DNA of 64,000 nt, taken from the NCBI GenBank assembly GCA_017462915.1, contig JAFTQG010000013.1, positions 81,908 to 145,907 on the forward strand. The letters run 5' to 3'. Every line of letters begins with the position of its first letter. The stretch's first letter is position 1. The notes under the pieces are model-generated. The model made no database searches and was not told the origin of the DNA. It saw only the letters and a program-made list of their open reading frames with translations. This document shows positions 10,001 through 19,222 of this stretch, one piece after another. Made by a program: the position numbers and the translations under genes. This DNA is from Prevotella sp. Its GTDB lineage: Bacteria > Bacteroidota > Bacteroidia > Bacteroidales > Bacteroidaceae.

Positions 10001-11099
10001 TCTCGCTGCCGACGGTGTCTTCCGCCTCGGCACAGCGGACGCTGAGATTGCCGGAATCAACGATCAGTCCACTCCTGCCAACAAGGGTTACATAAAGCTG
10101 GCTGAGGCCTTGAAGCTGGTGCCGAACTATTTCTATTCGGCAAAGAAAGCCCCTGTTTCCACAAAATCTGCTGATGACGAGCAGGAAGAGGAGTGGGCAG
10201 GAAAGAAACCTAAGGCTGTCGCTGCCACACCTGCGGACAATGCTGCCGCAGAAGGTGCATTGAAGGACTTCCGCCGTAAGGCCTGCTGGAATCCTGTGCT
10301 CTTAGAGATGCCTTCAGGAGAGCTTTGGCTGTTCTTCAAGATAGGCCTTTCGGTCAGTGACTGGACAGGATGGATAGTGAAGAGCAAGGACGGCGGCAAG
10401 ACCTGGGGTGAGCGCCAGCCTCTTGAGCGCGGCTTTATAGGTCCTGTGAAGAACAAGCCGGAGATTATCGCAGACCGTCTTGTATGCCCGTCAAGTACAG
10501 AAAATAAGGGTGGGTGGAAGTTCCATTTCGAGATAATGGACCTCAAGACAGGCAAGTGGAAGTATGTCGGACCGGTAGAGCGCGAGCTGTCTGTCCTCAC
10601 GACAGATATGAATCCTGACGGCACGCTTATAACAAACGACACCGTGAAGGAGCACAAGCCTATGCCTATCTACTGCATCCAGCCATCCATACTCCGTCTG
10701 AAAGACGGTCGCCTGCAGGCTGTAGGCCGCACACGCAACGGCAAACTGGCATCTACATACAGTAGCGACAACGGCGATACATGGACAAAAGTGACGTTGC
10801 TTGATGTACCACAGAACCAGTCTGGTACAGACGCCGTGACACTGAAGGACGGCCGCCACGTACTTATATATAACAACTTCTCCACGCTCCCGGGCACTCC
10901 TAAGGGCCCGCGCACGCCATGCTCGCTTGCCATCTCCGACGACGGCATACATTGGCAGCACTTCATCACGCTCGAAGATTCGCCGATAAGCCAGTATTCT
11001 TACCCAGCCATCATCGAGGGCAAGGACGGTTCGCTGCACTGCATATACACATGGAGACGCCAGCGCGTGGCATATAAACGCATCGTGCTGAAACCTTAA
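7029..11099 (+). CDS. GH78 alpha-L-rhamnosidase fused to a BNR propeller domain
   Basis: A 1356-residue exported protein. Residues 20-920 are a complete GH78 rhamnosidase: N-terminal block ENPLGLSTHTPRFSWQL, the acid motif DCPQRNERQPWLGD with Glu502, and the base motif ATTIWELWN with Glu792. Residues about 926-1356 are a second domain of the BNR/sialidase type (SASIVELKNGDLVATYFGG, then SKDGGKTWGE and YSSDNGDTWTK Asp boxes). An acidic linker (DDEQEEEWAGKK, about 1050) interrupts the propeller. GH78 removes alpha-L-rhamnose. In RG-II, side chain C is rhamnose linked to Kdo, so a rhamnosidase joined to a keto-sugar hydrolase could remove both sugars in turn; this is inference. It lies 51 bases after the BNR gene. 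Confidence 0.85.
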   Translation: MNRRLIIAIMALFSLTVAVAKPKAVRLVTENMENPLGLSTHTPRFSWQLADAKKNTMQTAYRIMVASDPELLKEGKADLWDSGMVQSDASIWIDYAGKALKDNQRCFWTVQVKTNNGMTGWAEPQEFGIGLTADSHWTGRWVGIDRLLEGESLGYKTRVNARYLRGEIALDPGKTVKRATAYVGVLGYYQFYVNGERQGDEVLAPGQTDTRRSIIYNTFDITKSLVSSATTGGKACMGVILGNGRTVPPRYHKHYKIPFLGFPTCRMTIIVEYTDGTQKKFGSSEKWKITANGPIRSNNEYDGEVYDARKDLGKWNCVGYDDSSWQTAERVTLPLGELHGQTAPNMTVAHHIKPVSIKKTGRGTFIVDFGQNMAGWVQMNMRGNAGDTIKIKYAERLDEKGDLYIKNIRDAETEDRYICSGKENGAPWHSIFSYHGFRFVEVKGMKDLAASDLEAQTVTDKLEFIGNFSTSNDVLNRVYSNAWWGIYSNYKSFPIDCPQRNERQPWLGDHTVGCLGESFLFGNERLYSKWMRDIYETQRYDGVLCDVAPAYWTYYNDDVTWPSALPFGCEMIYRQFGNKQPIIDSYPYIKKWMKHVFDDYMKDYIITRDNYGDWCVPPEDLKLIHSQDPARKTDGRLLSTAYMIRNLRLMQEYAEIQGLTADKQEYADLEKKMTEAFNKTFLTEKHGTSVRPGHVLYPDSVFYGNNTSTANLLPLALGIVPENCKEEVVKNLVTDIITKNKGHISCGVIGISWLMRGLSDNGYADVAYLLATNRTYPSWGYMAENGATTIWELWNGDKANPAMNSGNHVMLLGDLLPWCYQHLGGLRNADGSVAYKHMVLRPNFEIQELDSVDMSYNTPYGKVVSKWEKDLEKVRWQVEIPANTTADICLPDGTVKTIGSGAYTFESKFDLMRNNTRPTLDNPVTQNAEIADAEFVYKPTDFPECHSASIVELKNGDLVATYFGGTKERNPDVCIWTQRKAKGSDTWSEPVLAADGVFRLGTADAEIAGINDQSTPANKGYIKLAEALKLVPNYFYSAKKAPVSTKSADDEQEEEWAGKKPKAVAATPADNAAAEGALKDFRRKACWNPVLLEMPSGELWLFFKIGLSVSDWTGWIVKSKDGGKTWGERQPLERGFIGPVKNKPEIIADRLVCPSSTENKGGWKFHFEIMDLKTGKWKYVGPVERELSVLTTDMNPDGTLITNDTVKEHKPMPIYCIQPSILRLKDGRLQAVGRTRNGKLASTYSSDNGDTWTKVTLLDVPQNQSGTDAVTLKDGRHVLIYNNFSTLPGTPKGPRTPCSLAISDDGIHWQHFITLEDSPISQYSYPAIIEGKDGSLHCIYTWRRQRVAYKRIVLKP

Positions 11100-11121
11100 A
11101 CCAGTAATAATACTTCCGTAA

Positions 11122-11157
11122 CGCTCCGAGGCCTGACAATGTCATGGCCTTGGAGCG
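11122..11157 (+). other. Intercistronic hairpin without U-tract
   Basis: CGCTCCGAGGCC pairs with GGCCTTGGAGCG (one mismatch) around a short loop. No T-run follows, so it is more likely an mRNA processing or stability element than a terminator. It lies between the GH78 and GH138-like genes. Confidence 0.5.
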
Positions 11158-11204
11158 CGGAATGAGAAACCGGAAAAATAACAAGTATTTTTGAGAAACA
11201 CTAT

Positions 11205-14045
11205 ATGAGAAAACTTATCGCAACCATTTCCCTGCTCACATTCTCCCTTTTTGTCATGGCAGAGAGTGTGAACATCGTGACACCGAAAGGTGCAGGCAAT
11301 AGAGTATGTTACGCTGCGGAGTATCTTCAGAAGAAGCTCCAGCAGCAAGGATTCACCGTCACCGTCACTGCCGACGGCAAAGAAGACAAGCATGCGACAC
11401 ACCGTGTCACGCTTGATGTCATCACCGATGTCAACGCCGAGCTTGCCGCCCGCAAGAAACAGATGCAGAAAGACCGCCGTAAAGGCTATTCTGTAGAGAC
11501 GGTAGACTCGTTTATCACCAAGAAGGAAGGCTTCACGATTACTTCCGTGACACTCGGCAGCAAGCAGCGCGGTCTGAAAGCACGCATCAGTGTTGTCGGC
11601 AACGACGGCACAGGATGTATCTATGGCTGTGGCGAACTGGCAGAGCAGATCAAGAAGCACGGCATAACAGACCTTCCGGGAATGATAAAAGACGCTCCAG
11701 AGATGGTGCTCCGCGGCGGATGTATCGGTGTCCAGAAGCCGTATCTCCTGCCGGGACGTATGGTCTACGAGTACCCTTACACCCCGGAACTCTTCCCGTG
11801 GTTCTACGACAAGCAACACTGGATAGACTATCTTGACATGCTTGTCGAGAACAGGATGAACTCCGTGTACCTCTGGAACGGACACCCTTTCGCCTCGCTG
11901 GTCAAGCTGAAGGACTATCCTTTTGCCGTAGAGGTCGATGATGCGACATTCGAGAAGAACAAGGAGGTGTTCGCTTTCCTCACAAACGAGGCAGACAAGC
12001 GCGGCATCTTCGTGATACAGATGTTCTACAATATCCTTGTCTCAAAGCCTTTTGCAGAGCATTACGGCATCAAGACACAGGACCGTCACCGCCCGATTAC
12101 TCCGCTTATCCAGGACTATACCCACAAGTCCATCCAGGCATTCATAGAGAATTATCCTAATGTAGGTCTTCTTGTATGCCTCGGCGAGGCGATGGATACG
12201 TATGAGGACGACGTGGAATGGATGACAAAGACCATCATCCCTGCCGTGAAGGACGGTCTGAAGACCCTCGGCAGGACAGACGAGCCGCCGATCCTCCTGC
12301 GTGCCCATGACACAGACTGCAAGATGGTGATGGAGGCATCCCTGCCTTTGTACAAGAACCTCTATACCATGAACAAGTACAACGGCGAGTCGCTCACCAC
12401 ATATACCCCACAAGGCCCTTGGGGAGAGACCCACCGCTCGCTTGCCGCCCTTGGTTCTACACATATCTCAAACGTGCATATCCTTGCCAATCTGGAACCA
12501 TTCCGCTGGTCTTCCCCTGACTTCATACAGAAGACAGTGAACGCGATGCACAATGCACACCACGCCAATGCCCTGCATCTGTATCCGCAGGCATCCTACT
12601 GGGACTGGCCGTACTCTGCCGACAAGCTCGCCGACGGCTCGCGCGAGAAGCAGCTTGACCGTGACTGGATGTGGTACTCCGCATGGGGACGCTACGCCTG
12701 GAACTGCCATCGCGACCGCAATGCAGAGACCGTCTTCTGGGACGATACGCTTGCACAGACCTACGGCACGACAGCCGAGAATGCCGCACGTATACGTGAA
12801 GCCCTTGAAGAGAGCGGCGAGATAGCCCCTAAGCTCCTCCGCCGTTTCGGCATTACAGAGGGCAACCGTCAGACTCTCCTGCTCGGAATGTTCTGCTCTC
12901 AGCTTGTCAACCCTTACAAGTACACTGTCTATCCTGGATTCTACGAGAGCTGCGGCCCTGACGGCGAGAAACTCATAGAGTATGTTGCCAAGGAGCATAA
13001 CGCACCGTTGCCGGTGAACACTAACTTCCCCAACAATGTCAATCCTAAGCTCAATGTCAAGGAACATGTAGGAGAGCTTCCTCTCGACATCGTCCGTCAG
13101 TGCATGGAGCACGGCGACAAGGCTGTCAAGGCGATAGAGGCGGCACGTAAAGACATAGGCAAGAACAATGCTGAGTTTGACCGTCTCGACAAGGACATCC
13201 ACTGCTACCGTGAGTTCGCGTATGCTTTCGGACTTAAAGTCCGCGCCTGCGAGCATGTCCTCAACTATAAGTACACCGACGATATCTCCGAGCTCGACAA
13301 GGCTGTGCCGCTTCTTGAGGAAAGCCTCGACCATTACCGCCGTCTCGTTTCCATAACAAACGACACATACCTCTATGCCAACAGTATGCAGACATCCATG
13401 CGTCGCGTGCCTATCGCAGGAGACAACGGCAAGATGAAGCACTGGAGCGAGCTGCTTCCTAAATACGAGGAGGAGCTTGCAAACCTGAAGAAGAACATCG
13501 CACAGCTCAAGTCTCCTTCCACAGAGGGTAAGAAAAACGACATCAAGCCTCTGCGTCCTGCAAAGGTTGTCCTGACGGATAACGCCCGCACCGTAAGGCT
13601 TGAGAAAGGCGCGAAGCTGTTCAACGACCTCGACTCCGTGGTCACAGACTACGGCAAGGAGCTTGAAGGTATGCAGGCATACGTGTTCTCCTCAAAGGCA
13701 CAGCGCAACGAAGGCACCGTCGTGGAGTTCTCCTGCGACAAGCCTGTGACGCTCCTTGTAGGATATTTCCGTGACGACCAGCGCAAGTATGCCCGTGCAC
13801 CGAAACTGGAGATAGACGCCACAGCCAGCGAATACGGTCAGCAGGACCCTTGCTATACATCGGCACTGCGCATCAACGGTATGCCGCAGGTCAATGTCCA
13901 TCCTTACAATTTCGCTGCCGGCAAGCACCGCCTGCAGTTGCCGAAGGGATTCCTTGTCGTTCTCGGCTACACATCCGACAAAATCAATCCTCGCGATGCA
14001 GGCCTCTCAGGTGCCGACAGCTCGATAGACTGGCTGTTCTATTGA
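11205..14045 (+). CDS. Large exported glycosidase, probable GH138 alpha-galacturonidase
   Basis: 946 residues with signal peptide (MRKLIATISL to VMAE). Residues 20-150 form the small alpha/beta domain that precedes the barrel in GH67, GH115 and GH20 enzymes (NIVTPKGAGNRVCYAAEYLQ, then GNDGTGCIYGCGELAEQI). Residues 165-560 look like a TIM barrel (WIDYLDMLVENRMNSVYLWNG, DEPPILLRAHDTDC, LYPQASYWDWPY) and the rest is helical then beta-rich. The sequence does not carry the usual GH115 blocks. In Bacteroides RG-II loci a GH138 alpha-D-galacturonidase is encoded beside the GH137-GH2 enzyme, the same arrangement as here, so GH138 is proposed. A GH115-type glucuronidase is the alternative. Confidence 0.5.
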   Translation: MRKLIATISLLTFSLFVMAESVNIVTPKGAGNRVCYAAEYLQKKLQQQGFTVTVTADGKEDKHATHRVTLDVITDVNAELAARKKQMQKDRRKGYSVETVDSFITKKEGFTITSVTLGSKQRGLKARISVVGNDGTGCIYGCGELAEQIKKHGITDLPGMIKDAPEMVLRGGCIGVQKPYLLPGRMVYEYPYTPELFPWFYDKQHWIDYLDMLVENRMNSVYLWNGHPFASLVKLKDYPFAVEVDDATFEKNKEVFAFLTNEADKRGIFVIQMFYNILVSKPFAEHYGIKTQDRHRPITPLIQDYTHKSIQAFIENYPNVGLLVCLGEAMDTYEDDVEWMTKTIIPAVKDGLKTLGRTDEPPILLRAHDTDCKMVMEASLPLYKNLYTMNKYNGESLTTYTPQGPWGETHRSLAALGSTHISNVHILANLEPFRWSSPDFIQKTVNAMHNAHHANALHLYPQASYWDWPYSADKLADGSREKQLDRDWMWYSAWGRYAWNCHRDRNAETVFWDDTLAQTYGTTAENAARIREALEESGEIAPKLLRRFGITEGNRQTLLLGMFCSQLVNPYKYTVYPGFYESCGPDGEKLIEYVAKEHNAPLPVNTNFPNNVNPKLNVKEHVGELPLDIVRQCMEHGDKAVKAIEAARKDIGKNNAEFDRLDKDIHCYREFAYAFGLKVRACEHVLNYKYTDDISELDKAVPLLEESLDHYRRLVSITNDTYLYANSMQTSMRRVPIAGDNGKMKHWSELLPKYEEELANLKKNIAQLKSPSTEGKKNDIKPLRPAKVVLTDNARTVRLEKGAKLFNDLDSVVTDYGKELEGMQAYVFSSKAQRNEGTVVEFSCDKPVTLLVGYFRDDQRKYARAPKLEIDATASEYGQQDPCYTSALRINGMPQVNVHPYNFAAGKHRLQLPKGFLVVLGYTSDKINPRDAGLSGADSSIDWLFY

Positions 14046-14055
14046 TAATGTATTG

Positions 14056-14093
14056 CCGCAGTGGAGCGGGCGGAAAGCCTTGCTCCACTGCGG
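14056..14093 (+). other. Intercistronic hairpin without U-tract
   Basis: A perfect 12-bp stem, CCGCAGTGGAGC with GCTCCACTGCGG, in the gap between the GH138-like and GH137-GH2 genes. No T-run follows. It resembles the hairpin at 11122-11157 in position and design. Confidence 0.5.
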
Positions 14094-14158
14094 ACATTAT
14101 AACGCCTGTGACACTGATGCAGGCATGAAAAGGATTTATACTATACATATATAATATA

Positions 14159-17100
14159 ATGAAACACATACTTCTGGCTGTCCTGTCATTCCTTTCGCTT
14201 TCATCCTCGGCACAGCAGGTGTCCAAGGAGGTCATGACAGGCATTTACAATGAGGTGAAATCGCCGTACAAATACGGCATGGTCGTTGCCCCTGCAGACA
14301 ACGGCCACAAGATAGACTGCCCTACAGTCTACCGCGAGGGTGACAAGTGGTACATGACATACGTCATATACAACGGTTCCGACGGACTTGATGGCCGTGG
14401 CTACACGACATGGCTGAGCGAGAGCGACGACCTCCTCCATTGGCGTACCGTAGGCTGTATCCTCGACTACAAGGACAGCGGATGGGACATGAACCAGCGC
14501 GGAGGATTCCCTTCCCTCATCGACTGGGACTGGGGCGGCGACTACCGCATAGGGACATACAAGGGAAAGCACTGGATGACGTATATCGGCGGCGAAGGCA
14601 CCGGTTACGAGGGAGTCCGCGCACCGCTCTTCATCGGACAGGCATGGACAGACGTTTCCATGCGCGACGGCATAGACACCTCCGTCACCACGGCACACGA
14701 ATGGCAGTCGCTCGACAAGCCGCTCCTGCATATCAACGACAAAGGAGCACAGTGGTGGGAGAAACTCATACAGTATAAGTCCACCGTCTATGAAGACAAG
14801 CGCAAGACATTCGGGAAACGCTTCGTGATGTTCTACAACGCAGGAGGCGTCAACCCTGCCAACAATCTCAAGGCAGAGCGCATCGGCATTGCGCTCTCCA
14901 ACGACATGAAGAAATGGGAACGCTATAAGGGCAACCCCGTCTTCACCCACGAAGCCCCGGGAATCATCACAGGAGACGCCCAGATAGTCGACTTCACCAA
15001 GTGGGAGCGCGACAACGCAACCTCCGCTTCCGCCTCTTCAGGCGTGAAAGAACAGCCGCTCTATGTCATGTTCTACTTCTCCGCATTCAGTCCGCAGAGG
15101 AAATACAACGCCTTCAACACCTTTGCCGTGTCACGCGACCTCGTCCACTGGCAGGACTGGGACGGCGACGACCTCGTATGGCCTACGAAGCAGTATGACG
15201 AGATGTTCGCCCACAAGAGCTATGTCCTGAAGCACAATGGCGTGGTCTATCATTTCTACTGCGCCGTGAACAACGACGGACAGCGTGGCATAGCCCTTGC
15301 TACATCACGCCCTATGGGCAAGTCTGATGTCGCTTTCCCTGCTCCGCAGCGTAAGGCAAAGCGCACCGTGACATCGCTCTCCGAAGGATGGAAGTCTACG
15401 CTGACAGCCTCCAACGATGCCGCCGCGACAGGCAAGGTATGGCAGGGCAATGTCCCGCACAACTGGGATGACTACTACGGATACAGCCAGAAGAAGCACG
15501 GAAACCTGCACGGCTCGGCACTTTACGAGAAGACATTCCGTGCCAGCCGTGTGCAGGGCAAGCGCTATTTCCTCTATTTCGAGGGCCTCGGCTCCTATGC
15601 CACAGTGACTGTCAACGGCAAGCAGTTCGGACGCAGGCCGGTAGGCAGGCTGACATACACCATAGACATCACCGACTGCATCAATGACGGCGACAACCGT
15701 CTGACAGTGCTCTGCGACCATCCCGAACTCATCACCGACATGCCTTGGGTATGCGGAGGATGCTCTTCAGAATGGGGCTTCTCCGAAGGCACCCAGCCTT
15801 TCGGCATATATCGTCCTGTAAGCCTTGTCGAGACAGACGAGATACGCATCGAACCTTTCGGTGTCCATGTATGGAACAGCGAGACCTGCGACACCGTCTT
15901 CATAGAGACAGAGGTGAAAAACTACGGCGATGCCGTGGCGGAGTTTGAGGTTGTCAACAACTTCAACATGGCTTCCGGCAAGCGCGTCTTCCGCTGCACT
16001 GACAAGGTGAAGCTCAATCCGGGCGAGACAACGACAGTGCGCCAGCAGGCAAAGGTGGAGACCCCTGCGCTATGGTCACAGGAAGACCCTTATCTCTATA
16101 AGGTAGTCTCCATGGTGAAGCGCGACGGCAAGACCACAGACCAGGTGGAGACGCCTTACGGCATACGCACATTCTCATGGCCTGTGACGCGCAAGGACGG
16201 CGACAACCGCTTCTATCTCAACGGCAAACCGGTGTTCATCAACGGCACATGCGACTATGACCATCTCTTCGGCAGCAGCCACGCATTCAGCCAGGAGCAG
16301 ATAGAGTCGCGCATGAAGCTCATCCGTCAGGCTGGATTCAATGCCTACCGCGAGGCTCATCAGCCACACAGTCTCCTCTATCAGCAGATAGCCGACAAGG
16401 AGGGTATGCTCTTCTGGAGCCAGTTCTCTGCACATATATGGTACGACACGCCGCAGTTCCGCGAGAATTTCAAGCAGCTTCTGCGCCAGTATATCAAGGA
16501 ACGCCGCAACTCTCCGTCAGTCGTCATGTGGGGACTGCAGAACGAATCGACCCTTCCGAAGGACTTTTCCGAGGAGTGCACGGCGATAATCCGCGAGCTT
16601 GACCCTGTACGCCGCCCTGTGACAACATGCAACGGCGGCGAGGGAACAGACTGGAATGTCATACAGAACTGGAGCGGGACATACGGCGGAACGGCTCTCA
16701 ACTACGACAAGGAGCTGAAACAGCCTAACCAGCTCCTTAACGGCGAGTACGGCGCATGGCGCACGATAGGCCTTCACAGCGAGGCTCCTGCCGACTCCCT
16801 CCGCAAGGAGAAGTCTTATAGCGAGGAGCGCGCCACCGACCTCCTCGAGACCAAGGTGCGTCTCGCAGAGGAGGCTCGCGACAGTGTCTGCGGACACTAT
16901 CAGTGGATATTCGCCACACATGACAATCCGGGACGTGTACAGCCGGACGGCGCATACCGCATGGCAGACAAGATAGGCCCTGTAAACTACAAGGGACTCC
17001 TTACCTCCTGGGAGCAGCCTGCCGACATGTACTATATGTACCGCTCCAACTATGTCTCTCCTGACATCGACCCTATGGTCTATATCAATAGCCATACGTG

Positions 17101-18373
17101 GGCAGACCGCTTCAAGATTACCGGCGCGCGGCGCACGGATATCGCCGTCTACTCCAACTGTGACAGCGTGCGTCTTTATAACAGCGCCGACGACAGCCAG
17201 TATCTCGGACGTAAGAAGAACGCCCGCAAGCCGGGCACGCACATGCTCTGGGAGCACCGTCTCATACAGTATAATGTGCTTCGTGCCGTAGGATACAGAG
17301 GCGGCAAGGCAGTGGCGGAAGACATCATCATCCTTGAGGGACTGCCCGAGGCTCCTGCTTTCGAGACCCTCTACGGAGGTTCTGCCGTGGTTCCCGTGGC
17401 GGCTGACGTGCATCCTGTCAGTCTCAAGCCTGTCGAGGGACAGAACTATGTCCTCCGTCTTAACTGCGGCGGCGACTCCTATACCGACACTTTCGGCAGC
17501 AGATGGCAGGGCGACAACCTCACATACAGCCGCTCCTGGGACGGTATACGTGCTTCCCAAGGCACTATCCATGAACCTATACACGGCACACGTGACTGGG
17601 GACTCTTCCAGACCTTCCGCTTCGGACGCCACAAGCTCGCCTATGATTTCCCGCTCCCTGACGGCAAGTATACCGTGGAGCTGTATTTCGCTGAGCCGTG
17701 GCTCGGACTTGGCGGCGGACTGAAGACGGAGTGTGACGGCGAACGCCTGTTCTCTGTCGCTGTAAACGGCGAGACAAAGGCGGCAGACATTGACCTCTGG
17801 GCTGAGGCAGGCCATGCCGGAGCGTTCCGCAAGACCATGGATGTGGAGGTGAAGGGCGGCAAGCTCACCCTCTCTTTCCCTGAGGTGAAGGCTGGACAGG
17901 CTGTCATCTCCGCCATTGCCATACGCACGGCAGACGCCTCAGTGAAGCCTCTTGCCGACAAGAGCGAGGAGGGTTTCTGGGCGAAAGTCGACAGTGATAG
18001 GGTAGAGAAACTGCCGAAATCCATGCTCCCTGCCGACGACGAGGCGTTCCCGGCGTCACGCTACACGCTCGACAAGAAGAAGGAATTTCTCATCAAGCCT
18101 GGCGTTGCACGCGAATATGCGCTGCGTTTCCGCTATAAGAACGTCGGCGCGCCGATTACGGCACAGCTCCGCATCGTGGACCAGAAGGGCACAGTCCTTG
18201 TGGACCGTGAGATGAAATTCCCTACTACTCCTAAGAAATTCAAGCTCGTCTCCACGACGACTGGCACGCAGATCAATGCCGGAAACTATCAGGTGCAGCT
18301 CCTTGTCCCGGGCACAAAGAAGCCTGTTGCCGGCGCGACACCTATAGAGTTTGAATACCTTGAGGTGCAGTAA
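14159..18373 (+). CDS. GH137 / GH2 / malectin fusion: beta-L-arabinofuranosidase plus beta-glucuronidase
   Basis: A 1404-residue exported protein. Residues 20-400 form a five-bladed propeller of the GH137 kind (GYTTWLSESDDLLHWRTVG, GIALSNDMKKWERYKGNPVF, FAVSRDLVHWQDWDG). Residues about 410-930 are a GH2 enzyme with sandwich, Ig and barrel parts; Glu796 in MWGLQNES is the acid/base and Glu863 in LLNGEYGAW the nucleophile. Residues about 1095-1260 are a malectin/CBM57 domain (LRLNCGGDSYTDTFG). The same order is known from the B. thetaiotaomicron RG-II protein BT0996, whose GH137 removes the terminal beta-L-arabinofuranose of chain B and whose GH2 removes beta-D-glucuronic acid of chain A. This is the strongest single pointer to RG-II. 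It is last in the operon, with a terminator 248 bases downstream. Confidence 0.85.
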   Translation: MKHILLAVLSFLSLSSSAQQVSKEVMTGIYNEVKSPYKYGMVVAPADNGHKIDCPTVYREGDKWYMTYVIYNGSDGLDGRGYTTWLSESDDLLHWRTVGCILDYKDSGWDMNQRGGFPSLIDWDWGGDYRIGTYKGKHWMTYIGGEGTGYEGVRAPLFIGQAWTDVSMRDGIDTSVTTAHEWQSLDKPLLHINDKGAQWWEKLIQYKSTVYEDKRKTFGKRFVMFYNAGGVNPANNLKAERIGIALSNDMKKWERYKGNPVFTHEAPGIITGDAQIVDFTKWERDNATSASASSGVKEQPLYVMFYFSAFSPQRKYNAFNTFAVSRDLVHWQDWDGDDLVWPTKQYDEMFAHKSYVLKHNGVVYHFYCAVNNDGQRGIALATSRPMGKSDVAFPAPQRKAKRTVTSLSEGWKSTLTASNDAAATGKVWQGNVPHNWDDYYGYSQKKHGNLHGSALYEKTFRASRVQGKRYFLYFEGLGSYATVTVNGKQFGRRPVGRLTYTIDITDCINDGDNRLTVLCDHPELITDMPWVCGGCSSEWGFSEGTQPFGIYRPVSLVETDEIRIEPFGVHVWNSETCDTVFIETEVKNYGDAVAEFEVVNNFNMASGKRVFRCTDKVKLNPGETTTVRQQAKVETPALWSQEDPYLYKVVSMVKRDGKTTDQVETPYGIRTFSWPVTRKDGDNRFYLNGKPVFINGTCDYDHLFGSSHAFSQEQIESRMKLIRQAGFNAYREAHQPHSLLYQQIADKEGMLFWSQFSAHIWYDTPQFRENFKQLLRQYIKERRNSPSVVMWGLQNESTLPKDFSEECTAIIRELDPVRRPVTTCNGGEGTDWNVIQNWSGTYGGTALNYDKELKQPNQLLNGEYGAWRTIGLHSEAPADSLRKEKSYSEERATDLLETKVRLAEEARDSVCGHYQWIFATHDNPGRVQPDGAYRMADKIGPVNYKGLLTSWEQPADMYYMYRSNYVSPDIDPMVYINSHTWADRFKITGARRTDIAVYSNCDSVRLYNSADDSQYLGRKKNARKPGTHMLWEHRLIQYNVLRAVGYRGGKAVAEDIIILEGLPEAPAFETLYGGSAVVPVAADVHPVSLKPVEGQNYVLRLNCGGDSYTDTFGSRWQGDNLTYSRSWDGIRASQGTIHEPIHGTRDWGLFQTFRFGRHKLAYDFPLPDGKYTVELYFAEPWLGLGGGLKTECDGERLFSVAVNGETKAADIDLWAEAGHAGAFRKTMDVEVKGGKLTLSFPEVKAGQAVISAIAIRTADASVKPLADKSEEGFWAKVDSDRVEKLPKSMLPADDEAFPASRYTLDKKKEFLIKPGVAREYALRFRYKNVGAPITAQLRIVDQKGTVLVDREMKFPTTPKKFKLVSTTTGTQINAGNYQVQLLVPGTKKPVAGATPIEFEYLEVQ

Positions 18374-18620
18374 TGCCTCTCTGCCGTCACCTTTGCGGCA
18401 TCCTGCCGTGAGATATGGCGTGTGAAAGATGCGGTTGCGTACGGTTATGTGGATACCACACGGTTATTCGGTTGGACGGTATGACTTCAGTCTCGGCTAT
18501 TCCGGCTATATCGGCTATCACCGTAAAAACCTTGTAATATGTCCGCTGTTACGGCGAATGACAGGCGCGACCGGTTGGTTTCACATGAGGAATTAATTGA
18601 ACATGATTAATGTATTATAT

Positions 18621-18648
18621 AAAGGCTGCCCCTTTCGGGGTGGCCTTT
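18621..18648 (+). terminator. Terminator closing the glycosidase operon
   Basis: AAAGGCTGCCCC, TTTC loop, GGGGTGGCCTTT, then an AT-rich tail. It lies 248 bases after the GH137-GH2 stop codon; nothing else was recognised between 18374 and 18795. Confidence 0.7.
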
Positions 18649-18795
18649 ATACATTTTAGAGAGTCTGTGTTACGGCAAAACAGGCTGATATGCAAAAAAA
18701 AACTCTAAAACACCTTAACCATCATGAGACGTAAATATAAATAATTCAGCGAGATATGCACTCTTTCATGCGTCACGCCGTGAAGTGTGCTTGTA

Positions 18796-18921
18796 AAGTG
18801 TGACCTTTCACATAGCAAAAGGTCACCTTTCGCACGGTCAAGTGTGACCTTTTACACGGTCAAGTGTGACCTTTTACACGGTCAAGTGTCACCCTACACG
18901 CGGTCAAGTGTCACCTTTTTT
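18796..18921. repeat. 22-bp repeat array, locus 2 (five units plus a partial)
   Basis: Units start at 18796, 18818, 18840, 18862 and 18884, with a partial one at 18906; all are exactly 22 bp. Units 3 and 4 are identical. The core GTGACC or GTCACC always falls at unit positions 5-10 and most units end in CGGTC. The array lies about 300 bp upstream of the -7 box of the lipoprotein gene. Confidence 0.9.
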
Positions 18922-19222
18922 ATGGACTGTTTTGTCCGTTTATCCTCTCTCTTTGCTGTCTTGTCCTGTATCTCGTCTTGCCGCGCTCGTAATGCCCTTG
19001 CCGTAGAGGTTGTGATGTGACAAAAAATGATAAAAACGAAGGCAGGGCAGGCTCGTTTATCCTGCTGGGTATGAAAGACGAAAGCTGAAATCCTGTATGC
19101 AAAATGAAGCGGTTTTTAAGTCTAATTCATGTTTTTAGGTTAAATAAAACTAAAATACATAGATATTGTGTTAATATTTGTTACCCCCCCCCTATTTAGT
19201 GCGCGCTGTCAGGTAAAAAACG

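Noticed and set aside
11205-14045. Calling this a GH115 alpha-glucuronidase outright
   Set aside because: The N-terminal domain fits, but the typical GH115 blocks are absent; neighbourhood favours GH138.
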